DNA of 17,961 nucleotides, from assembly GCA_947178565.1 (NCBI GenBank), contig CAMWYV010000001.1, forward strand, positions 1 through 17,961, read 5' to 3'. This document shows, piece by piece, positions 1 through 7,445 of this stretch. How positions within the stretch are numbered: position 1 is the stretch's first letter; every line of letters begins with the position of its first letter. The notes beneath the pieces are model-generated. The model was not told the DNA's origin. It saw only the letters and a program-made list of their open reading frames with translations, and searched no databases. This DNA is from an uncultured Porphyromonadaceae bacterium. Its GTDB lineage: Bacteria; Bacteroidota; Bacteroidia; Bacteroidales; Muribaculaceae. The translations under genes were made by a program, and so were the position numbers.

Positions 1-92
1 TCCTTGCCTATCACTCCTGAGGGTGTTTTTGAACACGCCGCAAGTATTATGGCGATAGTAAAGACTGCCGGGAGAGATTTGAGGCGTTTCAT
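1..92 (-). CDS. Predicted lipoprotein, DUF4296-like (N-terminus only; runs off the window)
   Basis: Only the first 30 codons are present; the gene continues past the left edge. The start ATG (92-90) overlaps the lspA stop as ATGA, a 4-nt overlap that implies translational coupling. The visible protein has basic residues (MKRLK), a hydrophobic stretch and a lipobox LAAC with the lipidated cysteine at residue 20, followed by SKTPSG. A lipoprotein starting CSKTPSG directly after lspA matches the DUF4296 proteins often found there in Bacteroidetes. That family assignment rests on recalled context and a short segment, so it is tentative; the lipoprotein call is firmer. The protein should be matured by the LspA encoded just upstream. 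Function is unknown. Confidence 0.72.
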   Translation of the reverse strand, partial: MKRLKSLPAVFTIAIILAACSKTPSGVIGK

Positions 93-715
93 TTTCCGGC
101 GAAAGAAGAATGGTCTGTGGTGAGATATTTGCCGTAGAACAGAACCAGTACAACCATGCCAACCGATATAGCTGCATCGGCGAGATTGAATACCGGCTGG
201 AAGAAGAGGAAGTTTCTGCCTCCGATCCACGGGATCCATTCGGGCCAGTCGAAACTGAACAGCGGGAAGTAGAACATATCGACTACCATGCCGTGGAAAA
301 GCGGCGCATATCCTCCTCCCTCAGGGAAGAGTACTGCAATCTCCGGTGGATACGGGTTGTCGAATATAACGCCATAAAACACACAGTCAATGATATTTCC
401 TGCCGCTCCTGCGGTGATGAGGGCGATACAAATCATGAAGCCGGTTGATACCCACTGCTTGTCTTTTATTTTAAAGATAATCCAAGCGAGTGCTCCAACG
501 GCGACAATTCTAAACAGAGTGAGGAAGAGTTTGCTTCCCATCTCCATGCCAAACGCCATGCCGTTGTTTTGTACGAAAACGAGCTGACACCAGTCAAAAA
601 TGCGATAGTCCTCTCCGAGATAGAAGTGGGTTTTGACCCAGATTTTGATAACCTGGTCAAGAATGACCACAATCAGTATAACCGCGAGCGCCAATAGTCC
701 TTTATGTGATTTCAT
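89..715 (-). CDS. lspA: Lipoprotein signal peptidase (signal peptidase II)
   Basis: LspA is an inner-membrane aspartyl protease that cuts the signal peptide from prolipoproteins just before the lipidated cysteine. The 208-residue protein has four hydrophobic segments and the family blocks: DQ at 20-21, QNNGMAFG at 49-56, GNIID at 106-110 and FNLAD at 176-180. Asp110 and Asp180 are the predicted catalytic pair. It is longer than the roughly 165 residues of the E. coli enzyme because of an aromatic-rich insert at about 118-168, between the two catalytic aspartates. The residue after Asp110 is Cys, where the classical motif has Arg (GNxxDR); I recall this from other Bacteroidetes LspA proteins. 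The start ATG overlaps the stop of the upstream dksA-like gene by one base (TGATG). The gene lies in a run with three predicted lipoproteins, its substrates. Confidence 0.95.
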   Translation of the reverse strand: MKSHKGLLALAVILIVVILDQVIKIWVKTHFYLGEDYRIFDWCQLVFVQNNGMAFGMEMGSKLFLTLFRIVAVGALAWIIFKIKDKQWVSTGFMICIALITAGAAGNIIDCVFYGVIFDNPYPPEIAVLFPEGGGYAPLFHGMVVDMFYFPLFSFDWPEWIPWIGGRNFLFFQPVFNLADAAISVGMVVLVLFYGKYLTTDHSSFAGK

Positions 716-1101
716 CAGCGGTTGGTGTTCTTCTGGTCAATACCGAGAGTTGCGTGAGGCACCGCCCTTAGTCTTTCCTTAGGTATGAGCTGACCGGTGG
801 CGCGGCAGATGCCGTAGGTTTTGTTTTCAATTCTGACAAGTGCCGCCTGAAGGTGCTGAATGAATTTGAGCTGACGCTGGGCGAGTCTGCCCGCTTCTTC
901 TTTGCCGAGCGTACTTGCTCCCTCTTCCAGAATCTTGAAAGTGGGTGATGTATCAGCAATATCATTGCCTTCGGTGTTGGTGACATCAGCTTTCAGTAGC
1001 TCATAGTCTTTCTTCGCTTTCTCGAGTTTCTCAAGAATGAGTTCCTTGAACTCCTGCAGTTCTTCGTCAGAATATCTGGTTTTCTTGTTATCCATTTCCA
1101 T
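715..1101 (-). CDS. DksA/TraR-family RNA polymerase-binding regulator with degenerate zinc finger
   Basis: The 128-residue protein has an N-terminal helical, probably coiled-coil region (about 10-92) and a C-terminal DksA/TraR-type segment beginning YGICRATG at 96-103. The family acts through the secondary channel of RNA polymerase, often with ppGpp, to tune rRNA and amino-acid promoters. The tip-like segment GNDIAD (45-50) resembles the acidic DxxDxA motif of DksA. The zinc site is degenerate: of the four ligand positions only Cys99 remains, and positions 102, 120 and 123 are Thr, Gly and Gln. The surrounding fold residues (G103, RL 110-111, P115, A117) are kept, so a zinc-free fold is likely. 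It lies 6 nt after ileS and overlaps lspA by 1 nt. A second in-frame ATG two codons in (1095) is an equally possible start. I leave the symbol blank because orthology to dksA is unproven. Confidence 0.88.
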   Translation of the reverse strand: MEMDNKKTRYSDEELQEFKELILEKLEKAKKDYELLKADVTNTEGNDIADTSPTFKILEEGASTLGKEEAGRLAQRQLKFIQHLQAALVRIENKTYGICRATGQLIPKERLRAVPHATLGIDQKNTNR

Positions 1102-1107
1102 TCAGCA

Positions 1108-4100
1108 TCAAACTTTATTGACGGCAACTTTGACTTCAGTGCCGTCAAGGTCAAGGATTTCCACCCCGTCGTTGCCAGTGAGCCGGGCAACAGTCACCTC
1201 ATCGGCGAGTACCTGACGGGCGATATATCCGGCATATTCTGTAACAGCCGCATCTGTTTCGGCATCAGGCTCAAAGACGAGTGTGATACGATCGGTTATA
1301 TCAAATCCTCTGCTCTTTCGTATATTCTGAATTCTATTGACGATATCCCTGGCGATACCTTCAGCTTTGAGCGCATCGGTAACGGTGACATCAAGTGCCA
1401 CTGTGACAGAGCCTTCGTTAGCAACCAGCCACCCGGGAATGTCCTGAGATATAATCTCCACATCTGCTTTTTCGATAACGGCAGGAGTGCCTGCGGCATC
1501 GAGAGTTACAGTGCCGTCTTTTTCAAGTGCAGCGATCTGCTGCTGAGTCATAGCCTGAACCGCAGCGGCAACCTGCTTCATGGTTTTGCCGAATTTGGGA
1601 CCGAGCTTCTTGAAATCGGGCTTAACTTTCTTGACGAGCATACCGTCGCCTGTAGCGTCAACAATTCTGAGTTCCTTGACATTAACCTCGCCGAGAAGAA
1701 GCGGTTTGATTTTTTCGAGATCCTGCGCCATTTCATTATTGAGAGCGGGCACAATGATTGCCTGAAGTGGCTGACGCACCTTGATAGCTGCTTTGCGGCG
1801 GAGCGCGAGCACCATAGATGTTACCGTCTGTGCAAGGTGCATTCTCTCTTCGAGCTTCTTATCAATAAGAGCTGCATCCGAAACCGGGAAAGCTGCAAGA
1901 TGAACAGACTTCGCAGCGGGGTTGAGGTCGGCATACAGACGGTCGGCATAGAATGGCGCGATAGGTGCGATAAGGAGGGCAACGTTGCGGAGACAGGTAT
2001 ATAGTGTCTGGAAAGCGCTGAGTTTGTCATCGTTCATCTCTCCACCCCAGAATCTTTTGCGGTTGAGACGCACATACCAGTTGCTGAGGTTGTCGCACAC
2101 AAAATCGTTGATAGCGCGCGCAGCCTTGGTAGGCTCATAGTCGTTGAGGTCGTCATCAACTTCGGCAATGAGTGAATTTAGCAGCGAGAGAATCCAACGG
2201 TCAATTTCCGGACGATCCTCAACAGGAATCTGCTGTGCCTCGGGATCAAAATTATCCACATTGGCATACAATGCAAAGAAGGAGTATGTGTTGTAGAGCG
2301 TTGCGAAGAGTTTACGGGCAACTTCCTGCACTCCGGCTTCGTCGAATTTGAGATTGTCCCACGGCGAAGAGTTGGCAATCATATACCATCTCAGGGGATC
2401 TGAACCGAATTTTTCTATTGCCTCAAAGGGGTTGACGGCATTGCCTAGACGCTTTGACATCTTGTTGCCGTCCTTGTCAAGCACAAGACCGTTTGAAACG
2501 ACAGCCTTGTATGCCTTGTCGCCAAAAACCATTCCTGCGATAGCATGAAGGGTGAAGAACCATCCACGGGTCTGATCCACACCTTCTGCAATGAAATCGG
2601 CGGGGAAAAGTTCGCCATTGTCAAATGCTTCTTTGTTTTCAAAGGGGTAGTGAATCTGTGCGTATGGCATAGAGCCGCTATCAAACCACACGTCGATAAG
2701 GTCTGTTTCCCGTGTCATCGGTTTGCCCGATTTGGAAACGAGGACAATATCATCGACATAGGGGCGGTGAAGGTCTATTTTTCCGTAATTTTCCTTTGAA
2801 TACTCACCGGGAACAAACCCTTTGTCGCGATATGGATTGCTTTTCATCACCCCGGCTGCAACAGCCTTGTCTATTTCGTTGAACAGTGTTTCGACCGAGT
2901 CAATGCATATTTCCTCTGAAGCGTCTTCTGTTCTCCAGATAGGTAAGGGCGTGCCCCAGTATCTGCTGCGTGACAGGTTCCAGTCCTGAAGATTCTCCAG
3001 CCACTTGCCGAATCGTCCTGTGCCGGTGCTCTGGGGTTTCCATTTAATCTGAGTGTTGAGTTCCATGAGCTTCTCTCGCGCTGCAGTGGTGCGGATAAAC
3101 CAACTGTCCAGAGGATAGTAGAGCACAGGCTTGTCTGTGCGCCAGCAATGTGGATAGCTGTGGGTATGTTTCTCGATCTTGAATACGAGTCCCTGTTGTT
3201 TGAGCATCATACAGATTTCAATGTCAAGGGATTCGGTTTCCGGAGTAGCCTCGGGGTTATATGCGTTCTTTACAAATTTCCCCTGCCAGGGAGTATAAGC
3301 CTCGACGTCAACCATTGTCTCGACAAATTTGGGGTCAAGATCGCTGATGAGGTAGAATTTGCCGGTAAGGTCAACCATCGGACGGATATTTCCGTCTTTA
3401 TCGGTTAGATGGAGGGGCGGGATACCGTTCTGACGCGATACACGAAGGTCGTCAGCACCGAAAGTCCCCGCGATATGCACTATCCCGGTACCGTCGGCAG
3501 TGGTAACATAGTCGCCGGGAATTACACGGAAAGCTCCTTCACCGGGATTTACCCAGGGGATAAGCTGACGGTATGTAATACCGACGAGGTCTTCTCCCTT
3601 GACTTTTGCTACGACGGAATACGGGATGGTTTTGTCACCTTTATTATAAGAGTCAAGAGGCAGTTCGGCTCCTTTAGCTCCGAGTACTGATGTGACAAGT
3701 GCCTCTGCCAGTACGACAGTCACAGGTTCACCATTGTATGGATTGTATGTGCGTGCTATTACGTAATCGATAGCTGGACCAACGGCAAGTGCGGTATTGC
3801 TGGGGAGAGTCCATGGAGTGGTTGTCCATGCTAGAAAGTAGGGTTTTCCCCAGCCGTTCATGTCGGGTGTGGGTGAGGTTACCGGGAACTGGGCGATGCA
3901 TGTGGTGTCCTTCACATCACGGTAGCATCCGGGCTGATTCAGCTCGTGTGTGCTTAGTCCGGTGCCCGCAGCGGGGGAGTATGGCTGTATAGTATATCCT
4001 TTGTAGAGATAGTTCTTGTCGTATAGCTGACGTAGAAGCCACCACACGGATTCAATGTATCTGTTGTCGTATGTGATATACGGATCGGTCATGTCCACCC

Positions 4101-4527
4101 AATAACCCATAGAGTTGGTGAGTGTTTCCCATTCCCTGGTATATTTCATGACCTCAGCACGGCAAGCGGCGTTGTATTCATCCACTGAAATCTTGTGTCC
4201 GATATCCTCCTTGGTAATTCCGAGGCTCTTTTCCACTCCGAGTTCCACCGGAAGCCCGTGAGTGTCCCATCCGGCTTTGCGCTTAACATGGAATCCCTTC
4301 ATGGTTTTGTATCGGCAGAAGATATCCTTGATTGTTCTCGCCATCACGTGATGAATACCCGGCATTCCGTTTGCCGAAGGAGGACCTTCGTAAAACACAA
4401 ATGACGGGCAGCCTTCGCGCTCTTTGACGCTCTGCTCAAACAATCCTTGTTTATTCCACCGGTCAAGTACCTCTTTGTTTATATCTGAAAGATTAAACCG
4501 GTTATATTCAGTGAATTTATTTTTCAT
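1108..4527 (-). CDS. ileS: Isoleucyl-tRNA synthetase, type 2 (IleS2-like) with GXHH signature motif
   Basis: This class Ia synthetase charges tRNA-Ile with isoleucine in the cytoplasm. The protein is 1139 residues, longer than classical bacterial IleS (about 940) and in the range of type 2 (eukaryote-like) enzymes. Landmarks in order: catalytic-core start EGPPSANG (47-54); altered HIGH motif GIHH (57-60); GWDTHGLPVE (86-95); CP1 editing domain with WTTTPWTLPSN (234-244) and GTGIVHIAG (346-354); DVWFDSGS (612-619); DQTRGWF (651-657); KMSKR (689-693); then the anticodon-binding domain and a long C-terminal domain. I see no C-terminal cysteine-rich zinc site like that of type 1 enzymes. HIGH is normally H-x-G-H; here the first and third residues are exchanged to give G-I-H-H. 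The gene lies 34 nt after the FKBP-type gene and 6 nt before the DksA-like gene. Confidence 0.97.
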   Translation of the reverse strand: MKNKFTEYNRFNLSDINKEVLDRWNKQGLFEQSVKEREGCPSFVFYEGPPSANGMPGIHHVMARTIKDIFCRYKTMKGFHVKRKAGWDTHGLPVELGVEKSLGITKEDIGHKISVDEYNAACRAEVMKYTREWETLTNSMGYWVDMTDPYITYDNRYIESVWWLLRQLYDKNYLYKGYTIQPYSPAAGTGLSTHELNQPGCYRDVKDTTCIAQFPVTSPTPDMNGWGKPYFLAWTTTPWTLPSNTALAVGPAIDYVIARTYNPYNGEPVTVVLAEALVTSVLGAKGAELPLDSYNKGDKTIPYSVVAKVKGEDLVGITYRQLIPWVNPGEGAFRVIPGDYVTTADGTGIVHIAGTFGADDLRVSRQNGIPPLHLTDKDGNIRPMVDLTGKFYLISDLDPKFVETMVDVEAYTPWQGKFVKNAYNPEATPETESLDIEICMMLKQQGLVFKIEKHTHSYPHCWRTDKPVLYYPLDSWFIRTTAAREKLMELNTQIKWKPQSTGTGRFGKWLENLQDWNLSRSRYWGTPLPIWRTEDASEEICIDSVETLFNEIDKAVAAGVMKSNPYRDKGFVPGEYSKENYGKIDLHRPYVDDIVLVSKSGKPMTRETDLIDVWFDSGSMPYAQIHYPFENKEAFDNGELFPADFIAEGVDQTRGWFFTLHAIAGMVFGDKAYKAVVSNGLVLDKDGNKMSKRLGNAVNPFEAIEKFGSDPLRWYMIANSSPWDNLKFDEAGVQEVARKLFATLYNTYSFFALYANVDNFDPEAQQIPVEDRPEIDRWILSLLNSLIAEVDDDLNDYEPTKAARAINDFVCDNLSNWYVRLNRKRFWGGEMNDDKLSAFQTLYTCLRNVALLIAPIAPFYADRLYADLNPAAKSVHLAAFPVSDAALIDKKLEERMHLAQTVTSMVLALRRKAAIKVRQPLQAIIVPALNNEMAQDLEKIKPLLLGEVNVKELRIVDATGDGMLVKKVKPDFKKLGPKFGKTMKQVAAAVQAMTQQQIAALEKDGTVTLDAAGTPAVIEKADVEIISQDIPGWLVANEGSVTVALDVTVTDALKAEGIARDIVNRIQNIRKSRGFDITDRITLVFEPDAETDAAVTEYAGYIARQVLADEVTVARLTGNDGVEILDLDGTEVKVAVNKV

Positions 4528-4561
4528 CGCTTTAGCTTTATGGCTGTATATCCTTTAAGGA

Positions 4562-5116
4562 TTATTGCTGGGTCTGGTATGAGTAAATATCAACGAGTTT
4601 GATGTCGAAAACGAGATTTGAGAATGGTAGAATGTTTCCGGTAGATTGTGTGCCATAGGCAAGTGACCAGGGTATCACCACTCTTGCGCTGTCACCCACC
4701 GCCATGTTAGTAAGCGCAACCTGCCATCCGACAATCGTTTGCGAGGGCATCGTTCTGAAAATGCTGTCACCGTCGGCAGTGGCGGTGTATGATGAGTCGA
4801 AGGCTACATCATTGCAAAGCCATCCTTTGTATTTGACATCAACGGTGCTTGATACGAGGGGTACAAGGTTACCCTCGGTGAGTGCCCTGTCATTAAAGTA
4901 GTGAATCAGCACTCCTGAGTTGGGAAACCAGTTGGGTTGTAGTTCAGTATAATATTGTGTGCCGTCAGAGTTTTTGAGCAGCTTCTGATTCTGATAGAAC
5001 TGTTCGTTTGTTTCTCTCCATTCCTTGTATGTATCCCAGGTGCTGTCATCTGAGCAGGATGATACCGAAACAATTGTGGAGATAAAGATAATTGCAAAGA
5101 AAAATATTTTTTTCAT
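4562..5116 (-). CDS. FKBP-type peptidyl-prolyl cis-trans isomerase, lipoprotein
   Basis: A 184-residue envelope protein. The N-terminus is a lipoprotein signal (MKKIFFFAIIF..., lipobox VSSC with Cys21). After a linker, an FKBP domain spans about 91-177 and should catalyse isomerisation of X-Pro bonds in periplasmic or surface-attached clients. FKBP active-site positions visible are Y96 (VKYKG), F106-D107 (FDSS), I128-V129 and W131 (IVGW), Y154 (AYG) and F170 (LVFDIKL), so the site looks intact. The residues before the FKBP domain (about 25-90) contain YYTELQ and VLIHYF, a strand-rich segment common in Bacteroidales FKBP lipoproteins. The gene lies 15 nt after the LemA gene and 34 nt before ileS. 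Its substrate is unknown. Confidence 0.9.
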   Translation of the reverse strand: MKKIFFFAIIFISTIVSVSSCSDDSTWDTYKEWRETNEQFYQNQKLLKNSDGTQYYTELQPNWFPNSGVLIHYFNDRALTEGNLVPLVSSTVDVKYKGWLCNDVAFDSSYTATADGDSIFRTMPSQTIVGWQVALTNMAVGDSARVVIPWSLAYGTQSTGNILPFSNLVFDIKLVDIYSYQTQQ

Positions 5117-5131
5117 CTGTTTGAAGTGTTT

Positions 5132-5719
5132 TTAAAATTCCACTTTCGGAGCGGATGATGCTCCTGCTTCTGCCTGGAACTGTGGTTTTGGTTTGAATCC
5201 AAACCATCCGGCATATATGTTTGTGGGGAATTTTTTGATGGAGGTATTATACTGTGCTACAGCCTGAGTATATCTTCCACGTGCGGTAGTCACACGGTTT
5301 TCAGTGCCTTCGAGCTGTACCTGCAGGTCCTTGAAGTTTTCGTTAGCCTTGAGGTCGGGATATGCTTCGGAAACAGCAAGGAGTGATTTCAGCGCCTGGG
5401 AGAGTTCGCCCTGCGCTTTCTGAAATTTGGCAAGTGTTTCTTCATCAAGGTCTTCTGCGTTGATGTTGATAGCTGTAGCCTGTGCTCTTGCCTGGGTGAC
5501 CTTTTCAAAGGTGGAACTTTCGTGAGCTGCATAACCCTTGACGGTGCTCACGAGATTGGGGATAAGGTCGGCTCGCCGCTGATACTGGTTTTCAACTTCA
5601 GCCCAGGACTGGTCAACCGCCTGCTGCTGCTCAACAAGCGAGTTGTAGTTGCAGCCGGTGAGTGACGAGGCGGCGATAACTATAGCGATGCCGCATATGA
5701 TTTTGTTTATCAGTTTCAT
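5132..5719 (-). CDS. lemA: LemA family protein, predicted lipoprotein
   Basis: A 195-residue LemA-family protein. The signature NQYQRRADLIPNLV (44-57), with VKGYAAHE at 60-67, is diagnostic, followed by long amphipathic helices predicted to form a bundle. LemA proteins usually have an N-terminal membrane helix; here that segment ends in a lipobox-like LTGC (20-23), so Cys23 may carry a lipid anchor instead. The C-terminus has the family's YNTSIKKFP (157-165) and a Gly/Phe/Pro-rich tail. The molecular function of LemA is not established. Many LemA genes sit beside a TPM-domain (YgcG-like) gene; none is present here, and the neighbours are glyS (15 nt upstream) and the FKBP lipoprotein (15 nt downstream). 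Confidence 0.92.
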   Translation of the reverse strand: MKLINKIICGIAIVIAASSLTGCNYNSLVEQQQAVDQSWAEVENQYQRRADLIPNLVSTVKGYAAHESSTFEKVTQARAQATAININAEDLDEETLAKFQKAQGELSQALKSLLAVSEAYPDLKANENFKDLQVQLEGTENRVTTARGRYTQAVAQYNTSIKKFPTNIYAGWFGFKPKPQFQAEAGASSAPKVEF

Positions 5720-5734
5720 TATATTTTAATGTGT

Positions 5735-7279
5735 TTATGCAAGTTTGCGGAGGAGAGTGGTGAGGCTCACCTTGTCGTGGATGAGTTTGTGGAGGTCGGC
5801 GATATTTACGCGTGTCTGTTCCATCGAGTCACGTTCACGCAGAGTGACGGTAGAATCCTCAAGTGTCTGATGATCGACTGTGATACAGAAAGGTGTGCCG
5901 ATAGCATCCTGACGGCGGTAACGCTTGCCTATGGAATCTTTTTCGTCGTATCGTGTGGCGAAGTCAAATTTGAGGTCGTTGACAATCTCCTGTGCCTTTT
6001 CGGGAAGCCCGTCTTTCTTAACAAGAGGCATAACAGCGCATTTAACGGGTGAAAGAGCCGCCGGAAGATGAAGCACCACGCGTGTGTCTCCGCCCTCAAG
6101 TTTCTGCTCCTCATAGCTTGAGCAGAGAACGGATAGGAACATACGGTCAACGCCGATAGAGGTCTCAATCACATACGGTGTATAGCTCTCATTGAGTTCC
6201 GGATCAAAGTATTTGATATTTTTGCCGGAGTACTTTTCGTGCTGTGACAGGTCGAAATTAGTGCGTGAGTGTATGCCTTCCACTTCCTTGAAACCAAACG
6301 GCATCTCAAATTCGATGTCGGTGGCGGCATTGGCGTAGTGAGCGAGTTTGTCGTGATCGTGGTAGCGGTATTTGCTGTCACCGAGTCCGAGTGCCTTGTG
6401 CCATCGCAGACGCCACTGCTTCCAGTATTCAAACCATTCGAGTTCCTGACCGGGGCGCACGAAGAATTGCATTTCCATCTGCTCGAACTCTCTCATTCGG
6501 AATATGAACTGACGAGCTACAATTTCATTACGGAACGCCTTGCCTATCTGAGCGATGCCGAAGGGAATGCGCATACGACCGGTTTTCTGCACGTTGAGGT
6601 AGTTGACGAAGATACCCTGAGCTGTTTCCGGACGGAGGTATACAGTCATAGCCCCATCTGCGGTGCTACCCATTTCTGTGCGGAACATGAGGTTGAACTG
6701 TCGCACTTCAGTCCAGTTTTTTGTACCTGAAACCGGGCAAACAATCTCCCGGTCAATTATAATCTGGCGGAGTTCGTCAAGATTATTGTCGTTCATAGCT
6801 TTTGCAAAACGTTCATGAAGCTCCTCGCGCTGTTTGGTATAGTCAAGCACTCTGGGATTGGTGTGGCGGAACATCGCTTCATCGAAAGATTCTCCGAAAC
6901 GTTTTTTTGCCTTAGCTACTTCCTTTTCGATCTTGTCGTCGATCTTGGCAAGATCTTCTTCGATGAGTACATCGGCGCGGTATCTTTTCTTTGAATCGCG
7001 GTTGTCGATGAGGGGGTCATTGAATGCGTCAACGTGTCCTGAAGCTTTCCATATAGTGGGATGCATAAAAATGGCGGAATCGATTCCGACAATGTTTTCA
7101 TGCAGGAGTGTCATAGCATCCCACCAATAGCGCTTAATGTTGTTTTTCATCTCCACTCCGTTCTGTCCGTAGTCATAAACTGCGGCGAGCCCGTCGTAAA
7201 TTTCGCTTGACTGGAACACAAAGCCATATTCTTTGGCATGTGAAACTATTTTTTTGAACACGTCTTCTTGCTGTGCCAT
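5735..7279 (-). CDS. glyS: Glycyl-tRNA synthetase, single-chain alpha2 type
   Basis: A class II synthetase that charges tRNA-Gly. I set the start at 7279, giving 514 residues beginning MAQQEDVFKK. An in-frame ATG at 7309 would add MRAENLNNTL, but it lies at the likely -7 promoter box (7314-7307), upstream of the expected transcription start, so it cannot be the working start if that promoter is real. Landmarks in the 514-residue numbering: SSEIYDGLAAVYDYG at 24-38; YLRPETAQG at 214-222; motif 2 FRNEI at 249-253 with FRMREFEQME at 260-269; motif 3 GVDRMFL at 376-382; then the anticodon-binding domain. This is the homodimeric type typical of Bacteroidetes, eukaryotes and archaea, not the alpha2beta2 form of E. 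coli. It is the first gene of the minus-strand run. Confidence 0.96.
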   Translation of the reverse strand: MAQQEDVFKKIVSHAKEYGFVFQSSEIYDGLAAVYDYGQNGVEMKNNIKRYWWDAMTLLHENIVGIDSAIFMHPTIWKASGHVDAFNDPLIDNRDSKKRYRADVLIEEDLAKIDDKIEKEVAKAKKRFGESFDEAMFRHTNPRVLDYTKQREELHERFAKAMNDNNLDELRQIIIDREIVCPVSGTKNWTEVRQFNLMFRTEMGSTADGAMTVYLRPETAQGIFVNYLNVQKTGRMRIPFGIAQIGKAFRNEIVARQFIFRMREFEQMEMQFFVRPGQELEWFEYWKQWRLRWHKALGLGDSKYRYHDHDKLAHYANAATDIEFEMPFGFKEVEGIHSRTNFDLSQHEKYSGKNIKYFDPELNESYTPYVIETSIGVDRMFLSVLCSSYEEQKLEGGDTRVVLHLPAALSPVKCAVMPLVKKDGLPEKAQEIVNDLKFDFATRYDEKDSIGKRYRRQDAIGTPFCITVDHQTLEDSTVTLRERDSMEQTRVNIADLHKLIHDKVSLTTLLRKLA

Positions 7280-7306
7280 GAGTGTATTGTTTAAGTTTTC
7301 AGCCCG

Positions 7307-7314
7307 CAAATATA
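7307..7314 (-). promoter_or_regulatory. Bacteroidetes-type -7 promoter box for the glyS operon
   Basis: On the minus strand these bases read TATATTTG, an exact match to the TAnnTTTG -7 consensus recognised by the primary sigma factor of Bacteroidetes. Transcription would start a few bases downstream, near 7300, leaving a leader of about 20 nt before the chosen glyS start. I see no convincing -33 TTTG at the usual spacing; the upstream DNA is rich in T and C runs. The position fits the head of the seven-gene minus-strand run. Confidence 0.6.
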
Positions 7315-7368
7315 GTGAAAAATAGGGAAAAATAGGGGATAGCGGGCGAAAATGTCATATATAAGGCT

Positions 7369-7376
7369 TATCTTTG
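7369..7376 (+). promoter_or_regulatory. Bacteroidetes-type -7 promoter box for the TonB receptor locus
   Basis: These bases read TATCTTTG, an exact TAnnTTTG match on the plus strand, divergent from the glyS promoter and 55 bp from it. Transcription would start near 7382, giving a leader of about 64 nt before the GTG start at 7446. No clear -33 element is visible, which may mean an activator is needed. Confidence 0.5.
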
Positions 7377-7392
7377 CAGGAATTTCAATCCC

Positions 7393-7421
7393 CCCTATGT
7401 TCAACGGCAACATGTGAAGGG
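7393..7421 (+). promoter_or_regulatory. Possible hairpin in the TonB receptor leader
   Basis: An inner 5-bp stem, ATGTT (7397-7401) with AACAT (7409-7413), encloses a 7-nt loop. Beyond a 4-nt bulge (GTGA) an outer 4-bp stem pairs CCCT (7393-7396) with AGGG (7418-7421). It lies wholly in the predicted 5' leader, 24 nt before the start codon. It is too small for a cobalamin or other large riboswitch. It may influence translation or be chance. Confidence 0.25.
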
Positions 7422-7445
7422 TACACCTTATAATTATATATCTCG

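Noticed and set aside
4550..4562. Palindrome ATCCTTTAAGGAT at the end of the FKBP gene
   Set aside because: The arms are only 6 bp with a 1-nt centre, too tight for an RNA hairpin terminator, and there is no repeat elsewhere to suggest an operator.
7382..7445. Possible cobalamin or other riboswitch ahead of the TonB receptor
   Set aside because: The leader is only about 64 nt and lacks B12-box-like sequence; cobalamin riboswitches need roughly 200 nt.
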